64,000 nucleotides of DNA, from the NCBI GenBank assembly GCA_949152475.1, contig OX424559.1:14353809-14417808 (forward strand), given 5' to 3'. Below are positions 1 to 12,915 of the stretch, piece by piece. The notes under the pieces are model-generated. The model saw nothing but the letters and a program-made list of their open reading frames with translations. It did no database searches and was not told the DNA's origin. Source of the DNA: Terebella lapidaria (Eukaryota; Annelida; Polychaeta; Terebellida; Terebellidae). Made by a program: the position numbers and the translations under genes. Positions within the stretch are counted from its first letter, which is position 1, and each line of letters opens with the position of its first letter.

Positions 1-3000
1 CCACCTATGTTTCTGATTGAAAACTACAGAGTATTTCAAAATGCAGTGTGTTGTCTCACAAATATGGCTAACGTTACGTTCGTGAAGAATATTACCATTC
101 TCTAGTTTATTCTTGGGATACAGAGCTGCACAGTTTATGAGGTAATAATGATGTGTAATATGAGATACAGTTATCCAAAAGTGATTCAAGATTCAAGATA
201 TTCCCAAAAGTAACATATTGGATTATTGGCTGGCAATATATGTCTTCATAAATTACAATATTGCAAGCCACATCAGCAAGGCGCCAGTGGAATAAGTTTT
301 GCTAAATGATATGGGAGACGGAAATAGACACTTCAATGCATGTCTGAGACTGTGATATTACATTTTGAAGGAGAACTTCGTGCACTGAACAAATTTATTG
401 CAACCGTTGGGTTTGACAGGAGATAGCAGCGCCACCAGTTGTCCGTCATAACATATATGATAAATAAGGTATATTTGAACAGTTCAAGATAAGTTTTACG
501 AGGTTCAAGATAAGTAGAAGGGCAAAGACAAGACAACATGAAAAAAACATACATGGGAATGGATTGACGTGATGAAATCATTGAATGTGTAGTGTGGGAG
601 AAGAAAAAAAGGACAATTGAAGACCAGGATTTATGTGATATACGTAAGACGAACGATTGCTACCTTGAACACAACAAATTCAGGCGTAGTTCGGCAAACT
701 GAATCATACAAATTACCTTTTCAAACAAGGGGATCATATTCTCAGTTGGTAATATCGAGGTAAGAAAAAGGTTGGTTCAACATATAACATCACATGCTAC
801 TAACCCCCCCCCCCCGCCCCCCACCCACCTGATATTTTCTATCAGTGTCGAACACTATGTACTATAATATCCACGACTCCAGCAGTATTTTTTATGGGAT
901 AATCCATCCCACTGGATAATCATATATCATTTTTCGTTCCAATGTGTATGTCCTCCCATAACTATATATCTTGTCATCAACTGCTACTCGAGTGAACATA
1001 TCCTTATGTTTAGTAGGTCCATATCGCAAAGCCATTGTCGTAGATGTGGGCTTTCACTTTCCAAAGAATAACAGAATCTCTTAGCTTGGCTGTCTGATGT
1101 ATGAATTATTTTAAGGATTCTCACAAAGTCTGTGTTCCATTGTTGTCTGAATCCTTGTCATTTTTGCACATCGTCTTATGGTCGGTACAGATATCAATTG
1201 AAAGGCCATTGTTTTACATATAAACATATAATCTTACACATTATACTTACATTACACATCTTACTTACATTCAATTGTTATCACTGTAAGCAATTCTAAA
1301 TTCATAATATTGGGCAGGAAGACCACCACAAATTCTTTATATACACCACACAACAATAATACACTGTGACCTGCCACCTAATAGTACCTATATGATGTTG
1401 TTTTAACTTCGCCAATATTATATATAAATTGAATATTATTTCTCGGATTGGAAGACCCAAGTAAACGTTTTTTTACTATCGAAACCATACTGGCGTCATC
1501 ATGGCTAACGTCAGTCATATATATTTACCCAATGAACAGACAAATGATCATGATCCATTCTGGATACCAATTGTATTCCATGGTATAAGTATTGGAACTT
1601 TACCCATCATATGGATATATCGAATCATAAGGCACTAGTACTGCAGTAAATGCCCAAAAGTGTATCTACAAACTAACCGAGATGTCTATTGAAGGAGAAT
1701 GAGGACATATCCATAATTCAGATCGCTGACATAAACACAGCAAATACGACCAACAATGATAGTTTGCTTTACTATTGTTCCATATTCCATATTCGCCTTA
1801 TCACCTGTGGTGCTTTCTGGCAATGAAACGTGTGGAAACATATTCAAATCTGTAACGAGTGTGGCGTCACGGATACAAGTGCGACACTCCAGACATTGGT
1901 GAAACTTTTGATTAGTTTTGCAATTAGTATTTTGTGGCTTAGAGTCGAACAAGATTGGACTCCGGTGACTAATTCGGTTTCCCAATGGTCGACCTTTTTG
2001 ATCTGGTAAGAGTGACGTTTTATGTGGCTGTTTTGGTAGTAATAGATCGATACTTACATTTATCATCGTGCCACCGCCCACGGGTGAATAATAATGTCGT
2101 ATTTGATATTTTCGGGAAATTTCCGACTTATGGTTTTCTCTTCAACTTACAGTCAATAAGGGAGGAAGGAAAGAGAGAGAGATGGAGAAGTCAGGTCTTG
2201 CAGCCTATTATCGAGGAATATTGGCATTTAACGAAACACGTTACTATTCTTGCATTTCACCCTGATGATGTTGAGAACTAGCAATAGGTCTGTTGGAATA
2301 ATGAGTTCTGGTGTTTACGTGTGTACACACACTGGGTGTAATTTCTTGCTTTTTCCTGAGGGGTGAAGTGATATTATTTTAATTGAGTTTGGAGATATAG
2401 TGACGTACACTAAGTGCTTCTCTAGGACGGTGCATTTTTTCTGTTATTAACCATGACGACGAACAGTGATCAATGTCTAACCAAGCCTTCAGTCTGTTTA
2501 TCAGCATACATCGTGTGTACTGTTGTAACGTGATTGGAGACATAGAAAGAGAAACGGCCATAGTAAGTATCCGCTGTTTTGTCAATTTATCCATTACAGG
2601 AAAAAATATTCAAAATTTGTTCAATAAGACTGAGATATGTCAACCTCTTTTATATTTGATAGTGAGCACATACTTGATGTATTGAATGACACATGACTTC
2701 ATTAAGGTCATGGGAAAATATTGCTCACATACAGCACAGATTTACCCAGATATATTTATTATATTAACCACATCGCTGTATTTGATTCTTCTCTGAGCTT
2801 TCAATAACAGGCCACGAATCGGTGAAGTGAATCAAATCAGATGCTTCACGTTCAGATCTAATTCATTCCTCAGACTTGTTATAGGTTATTGCAATTCAAG
2901 ACAAAGTTTGCTTTTTCGCATTCTAAAAATTATTTGCGGTCAGTACGTTGGTATAACTAAGAGGGTTTTAAAGGTTGTTACCATGAACTTGCTGTCGATT

Positions 3001-3690
3001 TGATGTTGAATAATGTTACTGGATAAATTCAATCAACCTGCAAGATGCAGATTACTTTAATAAAATATTCGTGTAATATATCACGAGAGTGAATTTTCTG
3101 TGGGTAACAAGTTTGATCAACTATATTTTCAGTGTTTCGCTCTCCCAACAGACAAACATTTGTACACCGAGTGTGCTGCCGGTTTGCTCAATTGTTCCAA
3201 TTTTATGAAATTCGTTTGTTCAGATCTTCACCATTAATTTTACCCAATGTCTGATATATCATGTATAAGAACCATAACTAAGGGTCATACGTATATCTTA
3301 GTTATAAGGAACATTAGTTTTATTCAAATTATACTGATGATATATAATTGCTTTTGAGTTTCATTCCCAACGACACCTACGTTAAAGCATGCCTTGGTTT
3401 TTTGTTCTGTAAGTTCTACATCAACAACATACACACGGAAAATTCGGGTGAATTATCCTATCTGGATACGCGATTGTCCCTCTAACTACTGTTATTCCTT
3501 ATCAGAGAGGAAATATATGACTGGTCGTCGTTTCCTGTGGTTACCAATACCAATCTGCCCCGACATTTTCCTCTGGGCGACCAAGGAGGGAAGGCTGATT
3601 ATACACATCGGCTCTATTTGTGGGATTCTAGAGACAAATTATTCACAACTGGTTTCGATTTATCCCTCAATACAGTGTCGCTGCTTCGCG
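1..3690. repeat. Family A tandem duplication, copy 1 (starts before window)
   Basis: The segment from base 1 aligns with 3691 onward and, more weakly, with 8650 onward. Clear matching blocks with copy 2 are 1-160, 340-420, 990-1230 (TAGATGTGGGCTTTCACTTT at 1042 against 4584), 1480-1760 and 1900-1960. Within copy 1 a poly-C tract interrupts at about 805-826. The copies differ by many substitutions and small indels, so the duplication is old. No intact gene is seen. Confidence 0.8.
2..115 (+). pseudogene. Exon-like tail of family A copy 1 (partial at window edge)
   Basis: The window opens inside the homologous segment: PPMFLIENYRVFQNAVCCLT, then ANVTFVKNITIL, then a TAG. In copy 2 the same segment has a TAA after YRVF, so this copy stays open for about 22 more residues. 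Product unknown. Confidence 0.25.
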
Positions 3691-3731
3691 TACCACCTAT
3701 GTTTCCAATTGAAATCTATAGGGTGTTTTAA
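3506..3731 (+). pseudogene. Exon-like conserved segment of unknown protein, family A copy 2
   Basis: I do not recognise the protein. A splice-acceptor-like CCTTATCAG precedes an open frame containing EEIYDWSSFPVV, RHFPLGDQGGKADY, YLWDSRDKLFTTGF and PPMFPIEIYRVF and ending at TAA (3729-3731). The same acceptor and frame appear at 8438 in the next copy, where the acceptor splits an Arg codon at the same phase, and DWS-FPV and R-FPLGD are kept. The tail PPMF-IE-YRVF continues in copy 1 at the window start. Phase and residue conservation over a diverged duplication suggest a former exon of a tandemly duplicated host gene or of an unknown repeat. Function unknown. Confidence 0.35.
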
Positions 3732-5520
3732 AATGCAGTGTGTGGCCTCATAAATTTGGCTAATGTTACGTTCGTGAAGAATATTACCACTCTAGTTTAA
3801 GCCTGGGATACAGAGCTGCACAGTTCATCAGGAATAATACAGTATGATATAGAGTATTGATATCCAAAAGTGTCAAGAATCAGACAGATCATCTCAATAT
3901 ATTCCCTACAGTAACATATCGGATTGTTGGCTGGCAATATAGGGCTTCATATATTCAGTTTTTGCTGAATGATGAGAGAGAGAAAAATAGACACTTCAAT
4001 GCGTGTCTGAGACTGTGTTATTAAATCTTCAATGCGTGTCTGAGACTGTGTTATTAAATTTTGAAGTGTAACTTTGTGCACTGAACAACCTAACTGCGTC
4101 CGTTGTGTTTGATTTCAACCGAAAAAAAAGCAGATCCACCTGTCCTCTAGAAAAGCTCCACCAATCCGTGCATGACATACAAAATATGGCCAAATTTCCA
4201 TAACCCACTGTCACAAACTGATTCCTTTTCTGGATGCATTTTGCGGTTGGGGTCAATTTTACAGTTGTGTTGCCACGTGTGACAAAAACTCGGCTTCTGG
4301 TATTGATGACTGATTTATCTACAGGCGTTGATCTAATAATTAATATTACCTTACAACCCTATGTTGAAAGTTTAACACACATTCGTGCCCGATTCCTTTT
4401 ATTGTTTTCAAACATTTATATGCGTACGATATCATTTATTATATGGAATAGTTCGTTGAATACATAACATTGTTTATGAATGCATATTAATTGTTCATTG
4501 AAGTATGTTTTGTCATGAACAGCTAACCAGTTACGTGTATCTTTATGTTTTGTAGGTCTATAAACCAAGATTATATCCATAGATGTGGGCTTTCACTTTC
4601 AGAAAAATGACAGAATGTCTTAGCTTGGCTGTCTGATGGATGAATTATTCTAAGGCTTCTCATAGAGTCTGTGCCATTGTAGTCTGGGTCCTCGTCATTT
4701 GTTTTGCATATCACCTTATGTGCTGTACAAATACCTATTGAAAAGTTATTGTTTTACATATAAACATATAGTTTGGCATATGTTTTTTCCCCAATTTTTA
4801 TTACTTAATCCAACTCTATTTCATAATAGACCCAAGCACACGTGTTGTTTTTATTGAAACCATACTGGTGTCACCATGGCAAACATCAGTCATATATACA
4901 TAAATACCCAATGAACAGCCCTCAATGGTCATGTTCCATTCTGGTTACCAATTGTGTCGTATGGTGTAAATATAGGAGCTTTACTCGTCATATGCATATA
5001 TATGAAATCATAAGGCACTTGTGACTGCAGCAAATGCCCAAAGTGTATCTACAAATTAACCGAGATGTATATAAATGAGCATGAGGACATATATATAATT
5101 CAGATCGCTGATATAAACACAGCAAATATAACCAAGAATAATAGTTTGCCTATCATGATGAGTTCCCTATTCTCCTCAGCACATGTGGTGTGTTCTGCCA
5201 ATGATTGAGGACACATTTTCAAGACAAGAACATCTGGGAAACCAGGATGAAAGTTTGACTCTCGAAGATATGTGTGAAACCTTTAAACAAATTTGCATGA
5301 GAATGAGAACATATCTAAGACTCAGATTTTTGTGAAACCTTTGATTGGTTTTGCAACTGGCATTTTGTGGTTTTCAGCGAACGAAAGGAGGTTCAACTCA
5401 AGTAACCTCTCGGTTCTGCGTCAGTAATTTCGATGCATGACCTCGTAGGCATCAGGTTTTGTCATCGTACCAGCTTGAGGGATATATGATATTTTCTGAA
5501 AACCATAAGATTGTATTTTT

Positions 5521-7149
5521 AGGTTACCGGACCTATGATCCGATAACCTATTGGCATGGCGTTGCGTCCGTCGTCCGTAGTCCGTCCGTCCGTAGTCCGT
5601 CCGTCAGTTCACATTTTTATCTTTAAAGTTTACGATGGAATATTTCTGAAACTTTGCACAAAAATACCTAAAAATATTCCCAGGAAAGTTTTTTTTTAGT
5701 TTTTTTATTTTCGCATTTTTTTCAAAATGGCGGCTGTTTTCGTCGAAAAATGGCCAATTTTGGACTTGGATGGTCGTTTTCTCAAAATCTGTTCAGTAAC
5801 TTTTTTTCCTATTGATGCATAACACTCCTCATATGCACCCCTGTGACATGTATAAATTTCGTTGCCCCTGATTCGCTCGAAGTGGGCCATTTTGGGCCCA
5901 AACTCGGCCCAGATGGGACTTTTCCATGTTAAGTTCTCCTATGCTTTATAATGGAACACATTAAGCCTAATATCTCACTTAATATTGAGATTACAGAGTA
6001 GGAATCAATTGTGGACATGCAGGAAATGATATATGCTGAATACTCTTGTGACCTTGAATTTGACCTTGGTTTCAAGGTCAGAGCGTTATCGTCAAAAAAT
6101 GGCCAATTTTGAACTTTGACGGTCGTTTTCTCAAAGTCTGTTCAGTAACTTTTCTTCTTATTGATGCATAAACCTCCCCATATATACCCCTGTGACGTGT
6201 GTGAGTTTCGTTGCCCTTGAATTGCTCAAAGTGGGCCATTTTGGGCCCAAACTCGGGCCAAATGGGACTTTCCCATGTTAAATTCTCCTAAGCTTCATAA
6301 TGGGACACATTATGCCTAATATCTCACTTAATATTGAGATTAGAGACTAGGAATCAATTATGGACATATAGGAAATGATATATGCTGAATATTCTTGTGA
6401 CCTTGAATTTGACCTCTGACCTCGGTTTCAAGGTCAAAGCACAAAATGTCTAATATTTAGCTTATTATCGACTTTACAGCTTAGGAATCAATTGTGGACA
6501 TATAGGAAATGATATATGCCGGATATTCTGATAACCTTGAATTTGACCTTTGACCTCATTTTCAAGGTCACAGGACAAAATGACTAATATCTCACTTATT
6601 ATCGATTTTACAGGTTAGGGATCAATTGTGGACATATGGGGAATGATATATGCTGAATATTCTCATGACCTTGAATTTGACCTCTGACCTCAGTTTCAAG
6701 GTCAGAGCACAAAATAGCTAATATCTCGCTTATTATTGACTTTACAGCTTAGGAATCAATTGTGGACATATAGGAAATGATATATGCCGAATATTCTGAT
6801 GACCTTGAATTTGACCTTTGACCTCATTTTCAAGGTCACGGGACAAAGTGGCTAATATATCACATTATTGACTTTACATCTTAGGAATCAATTGTGGACA
6901 TATAGGAAATGATATATGCCGAATATTGCTATGAATTTGAATTTGACCTTTGACCTCATTTTCAAGGTCACAGAACAAAATGGCTAATATCTCACTCATT
7001 ATCGATTTTACAGCTTAGGGATCAATTGCTGACATGAAGGAAATGATATATGCCGAATATTCTGATAACCTTGATTTTGACCTTTGACCTCATTTTCAAG
7101 GTCACGGGACAAAATACTAATATCTAAAATATGTATTGTCCGGTAACCT
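5521..7149. mobile_element. Non-autonomous TIR element (copy 1) with internal tandem repeats
   Basis: A perfect 12-bp inverted repeat bounds it: AGGTTACCGGAC at 5521-5532 and GTCCGGTAACCT at 7138-7149. A second copy at 38017-39460 shares the ends. The left end continues with a GTCCGTCCGT-type repeat (5567-5603). The interior has a ~350-bp unit present twice (about 5720-6060 and 6090-6400) and then a ~130-bp unit repeated to about 7125. Outside the right TIR both copies continue with a hairpin, TTAGCC...GGGCTAA, and a T-run. No transposase is encoded. It sits inside family A copy 2, so it arrived after that duplication or was lost from the other copies. Confidence 0.85.
6350..7125. repeat. ~130-bp tandem repeat with nuclear-receptor-type DR1 and extended half-sites
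   Basis: About six copies of a ~130-bp unit, each starting near a TAGGAATCAATTGTGGACAT-like segment. Most carry TGACCT-N-TGACCT (a perfect DR1) followed a few bases later by TCAAGGTCA. DR1 positions: 6410-6422, 6544-6556, 6678-6690, 6812-6824, 6944-6956 and 7078-7090. The spacing of 132-134 bases between neighbours gives the repeat period directly. The motif match is visible; binding is inference. Confidence 0.9.
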
Positions 7150-8437
7150 TTTTTAGCCCTCGGGCTAATTTTTTCTAAATCGGCGAAACAGGAGAACGAG
7201 AGGTGTACTTGCCATCAGTTGTAAGAACTTCTAGTATTTGTACTCAATGGGGGAATTGTCGCATTCAAAAGGATCGGTATATTAGTTTCTAGAATATTGT
7301 CACTACTGTATTGCAATATGAAGTGATGAATGCTATGTTCCAATGGTTTTGACGATTCAGCTGTACACTTTTGCACATTCACTGAAGTCAATAGAAATGC
7401 GGGTTATTCTGTATTCCAGCATTATGTATACACTGTAATAATGTAATTAGACCTATGAAGACGACAAAAGTGTGTTGATTGTTCTGTATCAGCTTTTGTA
7501 TGTAGCTTTATTCAACATAGTCGTCAATATTTAATTATTCATCCACGTGGCTGCAAATTGCAAAACTCTTCTATATCTGACGATAAGCACATTCCGACCA
7601 AACTGAATGCTACGTGAGTTCATTATACATGTAGGTAATTGTTTATAAAAAAATTATGGTCCCTTTGCTTACATACAAGACAAATTTACATATATTAATT
7701 ATTATATTACCTTTCCCGAGGATAATATTCTATCCTTTTCAGAACTTTCAATAAAAATCCACAAGTCACATGCCTTCAGATCTAACATATTCCGTAGACA
7801 TGGCACATGTAGTTGCATGAAAGGAATGTATTTGCATTCTCGCTCTTCTGGAGTGCATTCGTGGGAATGAAATTGTTATTTTTACGAGAGTTTGAGGATA
7901 TATGATGTCTAGATAATGTCTAGAGATTAAAAAATCATACTTCTGCTGGACATAATAAGTTGAAATTCAAGAGGCAGGCAATACAATTTCATTTCTAGCT
8001 TTGTATATTATAACAGTGAATTGTTTAATAAAACAAATATAATTGACTCTTTTCCCGTGTTCGATCTTTATGGATATGCAGTTTAGGTATGAATTTGTAG
8101 GTTCCACCAGAGAGTGTAGAACTCTGGTTCCACCATATTTTTACCTATACATGAATGAGACAACACTACACAAGTGAATGGAGAATTATCTTTAATTATT
8201 TGATGAACAACATCTTCCCAGATAAGAATGCTGCTTTCGACAATTCTCATGTTTCATGTTACTCACACTGATCTCCGGCAGTTCTGATAACAATTTTTGC
8301 ACCCTATCCTGCTGGAAGAAGATGACACTGACAGATCAACGGATTCGTTACCCCATGAAAACAGCGCCCAGTGGTGGATTATCTTGTTACGATCGTATAC
8401 AGTTCCCCATGTGTAACGTTTTGTCTTTCCTTATCAG

Positions 8438-8522
8438 ACCGGAAATGGATGACTGGTCGTGGTTTCCGGTTGCCCCTAAAACGTCGTCGAGACGTTTTCC
8501 TCTGGGAGACTGTACATGGTAG
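8438..8522 (+). pseudogene. Exon-like segment of unknown protein, family A copy 3, prematurely stopped
   Basis: Counterpart of the 3506-3731 segment. It follows TTTCCTTATCAG and reads PEMDDWSWFPVAPKTSSRRF then PLGD and stops at TAG (8520-8522), where copy 2 stays open. Beyond the stop the alignment resumes with YLWASRDELYANGF (about 8570-8610), interrupted by a further stop. It is therefore a decayed version. Confidence 0.3.
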
Positions 8523-8649
8523 GAATCGTTGAAGAAGAAAGCTACATATAAGTATTAGTTCTATTTGTGGGCCTCCAGAGACGAATTATATGCCAATGGC
8601 TTTTGCTTTCGCCCTCAGTACAGTGCCACTCATATATGTGACTCACGTG

Positions 8650-9130
8650 CCATCTATGTGTTAGATTGAACACTACAGGGTGTATTCAAATGCAGTGTCC
8701 TGTATGACATGAATATAACTGTTGTGTCATTTATGAACAATATTAACATTCGAGTTTATCAAGAAAACAACGCTGTGTGAAATACGGTTGCCCAACAGTG
8801 TGATATATAAGCCAAATATCTCCCAAACTCTAATATATACTAGTATATACACGTATTTATATATGAGTCGTCTAATTGGCAGCCAAATTAGGTTTTTTGA
8901 AATTGTTTTTATCCAAGACATATCAATAAGACGTCAGTGAAATAAGCTTCCTACTGATATAGGATACAAATATCAACACTTCAAGCCATGTCTGAGACTG
9001 TGATATTACATTTTGAAGTAAATCCTTGCGCAGTGGAAAAGTTCATTGCGCTCGTTGGGTCTGATTACATCCGGGTGCCTCTCTTCTCCATACCTCCACC
9101 AATCAGTGCATACCTGCAATGTTTCGGCAG
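8650..9130. repeat. Family A tandem duplication, copy 3 (partial)
   Basis: It matches the start of copies 1 and 2 (GCCATCTATG at 8650, AAATGCAGTGTCC at 8689) and again at 8985-9070 (TGTCTGAGACTGTGATATTA at 8990, shared with copy 1 near 341). Homology fades after about 9130. Confidence 0.65.
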
Positions 9131-9874
9131 ATTTCCATTAGCAATGTAATGTGAAATGTCATATGAATATCTGCTATTACACAGTAAAACATGAAGTTAG
9201 ATATAGATGGATCAATATTTCATTCAATACCGTATGAAACTTGTTTTACAAATGGAAGCTCTCATTTACATTTTGATCAGTACTAACAATTTTATTACAT
9301 ATGTATTTGATACATCTTCATTTACCAATTTGCTTGTGGTATCACCTGGTAAAATACGTGTGCTATGTGCAAGTCAAACCAAAGACAATAACCCAGTGAC
9401 ACACTGCTTCCTGCCAAATGTTATGATACATTGTCTCTTACTTTGAAATAGGCAACATGGAACTGGGAATATTAGTTTTATTTTTATGCCAGACGATCTG
9501 AACTCACTCTTTCCCATACCTAGAAAGACTTTATGTATCTCCAGATGTTTTAGGTTGTTCATATACCAAACATATATGCATATATGTAATTGTTATTATA
9601 TTCTACTGATGTTTCAAGTATTTGGAGTTAGTCAGAAGATCACAACTATTGAATACTAGATATACCCGATGAATAGACTCCAGTATCGTTAGCGGAATAA
9701 CCGTGAAACGAATTTCACCGCAGCGGTTAACACGTGATTTACAACTTGACGGCGTAGAAAGTCAGGAACTAAAGAGGATCACCCTATGTAATAAAGCGTG
9801 ACAGAGCGAGAGAGTAACAGGAAACCAGCCATATCATCTACCGCCCCACATCACGGGCAGTAGAGACTGTCACC

Positions 9875-9877
<3 letters not shown>

Positions 9878-9910
<33 letters not shown>
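9878..9910. repeat. (CT)n microsatellite
   Basis: About 16 CT dinucleotides in an uninterrupted run. It lies just upstream of the GC-richer block beginning near 9930. Confidence 0.97.
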
Positions 9911-9912
<2 letters not shown>

Positions 9913-11967
9913 CTAGTTGTCTTACCAAGCCCTTGCCACAAGCGTGTGGGGGGAGGGATATTGTTGCCACTAGAGGCGATTGGGGTTCGAGATGGGGGGA
10001 GGCTGACAGCAACTGCTACGGGTGGGGAAGACGGTGGTGGGTTTGTGACGACGGCGCCGTGGCCCTGATGTCCTATCCCCTCTCTCCCCGCCGGTACTCC
10101 GTCACGCTACCGACCCATCTTTCTGAATAAAACTTGGCGGAGAATCCGGCGTTTGTTCTCTGTTCACGAGGTACGCTAGCAAGGAGCACTTAAAGTTTGA
10201 AAGGGGGTTGACCTTCGTGTATTTTATGCCTTTATGGAACATTTTTGTCTTCGATTTGTGCGTTCTATCTCCTCGCGTGCCGCTCATTTCCCACCGTTGA
10301 AAGATGACTGACGTACTTGTATAAATTCCAAGGAATGAGACACGACTAGGGGCATAAGAGACTTGCGGCGATGGACAGTGGTCTATTGGGGACAGGAGAA
10401 GTCGTAAGATCTGCCTTTATGGTTGCAGCCTTCAAAGGCGAGCAATAATGAACAAAGTCACTGGATATAGGGGAGTGAGTGTGAGGTGAACCCAGAGAAA
10501 TGTGACCAGGCGGCATAGGACATTCCTGCCACTTGTAAAGGTATGTGCGACGCATACAACGGAAGCGAATACAATCAGTAAATACATCATTTTCGAGTTT
10601 TTGTTTACTGCATTTGACTTAGAGACTTTACATAATTATGGAGTGAAATTGTATTACTATTCATAACGTAACAGATTTGTTGCCTTCATAATTCGTACAA
10701 ATCCCTGTCTTTGCAAAACAGATTCTGAAACATAAATTTTATCCGATGAAGTTTATTTATGGGTTGTGACTAATGACTTTTATTATTTTGGGTTCTGTTC
10801 TGGGACTTAGTTAATCACTCCCTCTTGTAAAATCTTATCTCAGAGTAAATCGGTACAGCCTTTGACCGTACTCTTTACCTCTAATGACACCGTCATGTCA
10901 TTATTTTATACCATAATTATTACGCCTCGCTGTTCTACAGATATTGAGTTATAATTATGGTAGACTGACTTATCTATTCTTTCGCTGAACAAAACGCGTG
11001 TAATGTGGAACTAAACGGCCTTTGTGATCATGCCATAATTGATCCGGTAACCCGGATCTGACGTACCTGTATGATGCAGACAGCATCATTCCCCCTTTTA
11101 ATTGACTACACGCGCGTCTCCTGTGCGTGACATGTACGATTTTTGATACACTGAGCTTGGAAATCGGTCCCAACAAATCGACTATTTTCATGTTGATCAG
11201 TGAACGCGCACGTTGATGTGGTTAATAATGTTTTGTTAAACGATATACGTCTATACAGAACTCTACATGAAAACACGCAATCTACTTGCGCAATAATTCA
11301 TAGTTGCATGGTATACTTACTCTCCAATGTGGATTCCAGTTTTATTCACATTTTTGCATGTACATGAATGGCATCAGTCCTCAAATGACGCCAACAACGA
11401 ATAACTTAGTGATTCAAATCAGTACCTTGCCGCGCATATGAAATACTAGTAACGTACCAGTTTTGTCTTGTACCAATTAACTCGAATGATTGAATTCCGA
11501 ACTCTACCCGCACGACACCTTACTTGATTTACTGTATATTCATTACACATGCGTGGCCGATAATGGTCATGGTTTGAAGCACGTTTTGATTTAGTTTCTG
11601 CATTTTTAGGCCTACGTATGTAGCGTGTCAACTGGCAAGTTGGTACAGGAATTTAATAACAATTAGTAGTGGTAATGCTCTTTTGTACGGTGTGAATAGC
11701 ATTACGTGTTATAATTATATGAGTTTTTTTTTTCACTTCACGTCGTAAATGTACTGAATCTATACGCGGGAACTGGTGCGTGGAGACTGTATGTTCCAGT
11801 AAGCCGATTCGTCACGCAGACGACAGAAGGGACATTGCAATTCATTCCCGCGCCGGGAGAATAGCAATGAAAACTTTCAATGTCGGGACATAATGTGCAA
11901 TTATATTTATTAGCAAAAAGTGATTTTTCCCAGAGGTATATATGTACGTATAGTTCCGTATGATAGA

Positions 11968-12050
11968 CTGGGTGGAGGGGTGGGAGGGGGTGGAGTTCCA
12001 TATGATAGACTGGGTGGAGGGAGGGGAGGGGGTGGGAGGGGGTGGAGAGA
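11968..12050 (+). repeat. Two-copy G-rich repeat with G-quadruplex potential
   Basis: A segment starting TATGATAGACTGGGTGGAGG occurs twice, at about 11958 and 12001. Each copy continues into several runs of three to five G (11970-11995 and 12012-12046). Each copy alone meets the four-G-run pattern of a quadruplex. The complement is the C-rich coding-like frame seen on the other strand, which I regard as a shadow. Confidence 0.8.
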
Positions 12051-12435
12051 AATGATATGTCATGTTTTGATATTTCAACTGGAGGCATGATAAAGGATAT
12101 TAGTCTCTTCCCGTTTTATGTCTTTGCTGTGAAAAAATAAGTATATTGTGTCCCAGAAAGAAAAATAAAGACTATCGTTCTCATATGCCTATCTATTTAC
12201 ATGTCCTATCAAAAGATGGGAACAATTCAACAATTTCAAGAATGTCAGCCGAGTAACTCATTTACACGGCAATACGTAACTCTTTTGTGCCAAAACATCG
12301 TGTATTAATAAACCGAAGAGTGATATTGAATTAGCTCTGAAAACGAGTGATCATGGTGACCATTATCTACAGGTGGCTCGGCGGTTGTCTCTTTGTGATC
12401 CGATATAGACGGGAGATATCGTATTAAAGCATCTG

Positions 12436-12640
12436 CCTGCGAAAAATGTACACGTAATATCTTCTCCAAGTTAAATTTTAGTTCAACATAAGATAAGCAA
12501 AGATGTGCATAATGATTTTGACGAATTCTATATGTCCAAGTTGTTTTTCCATCCGTTTGAACACACTTTTTTTCATGTGAGTTTCGTATAAAAACACATG
12601 AAGTATACCCATCAAACCAGAATGTAAACAAATGCCTGAA
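12436..12640 (-). pseudogene. Unknown exon-like repeat, copy a
   Basis: The minus strand reads MFTFWFDGYTSCVF, then CVQTDGKTTWTYRIRQNH, then LKFNLEKILRVH. It aligns with copy b (12916-13120, same strand) and copy c (13275-13458, opposite strand). Shared residues are FDGYTS-V, the KTT-T and RQNH blocks and the L-FS/NxE-xI segment. The three copies differ by roughly a third of residues yet keep the frame in a and b. Product not recognised; it could be a duplicated exon or part of an unknown transposon. Confidence 0.35.
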
Positions 12641-12915
12641 TTGTTCTCAAAAGTCCACATCAAGTACTTTTTCCCGGTTGTTTCTGCATACGTATTGTAG
12701 TTATAAGGAAATAATCGGTGATTTACCTTGGTGTGTGGGATGGTCAGTCAACATGCCATTTCAAACTTTCTTTACATCTGCATATAATCTGCGTATCTGC
12801 GTATACAGTGCTGTATTCACACATGTGAGTTAGTCCTGATCAGTTAATTTCAAATGTTTAATATGAAATATAGTTTTAAGAAAATATTACCTATTTTCGT
12901 AGGCAATCCCTTTGA

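Larger units (their letters stand above)
3691..8649. repeat. Family A tandem duplication, copy 2, interrupted by TIR element
   Basis: Homologous to copy 1 from its first base. The 5521-7149 TIR element accounts for most of its extra length. A 33-base local duplication containing GTGTCTGAGACTGTGTTATT occurs at about 3990-4055. Past the TIR element, 7600-7850 matches 2690-2900, and 8250-8649 matches 3400-3690, so the unit continues on the far side. Confidence 0.8.
9131..12300. other. Mostly unique DNA without a supportable gene
   Basis: It contains a (CT)n run at 9878-9910, a GC-richer block at about 9930-10560 that could be a promoter or exon area, and the G-rich repeat at 11968-12050. Open frames are short, unconserved and uncharacteristic. 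Nothing else is recognised. Confidence 0.5.

Noticed and set aside
5705-5890. ORFs within the TIR elements as transposase
   Set aside because: They run through tandem repeats and low-complexity AAAATGG-type sequence. No DDE or other catalytic pattern is present, so both elements are non-autonomous.
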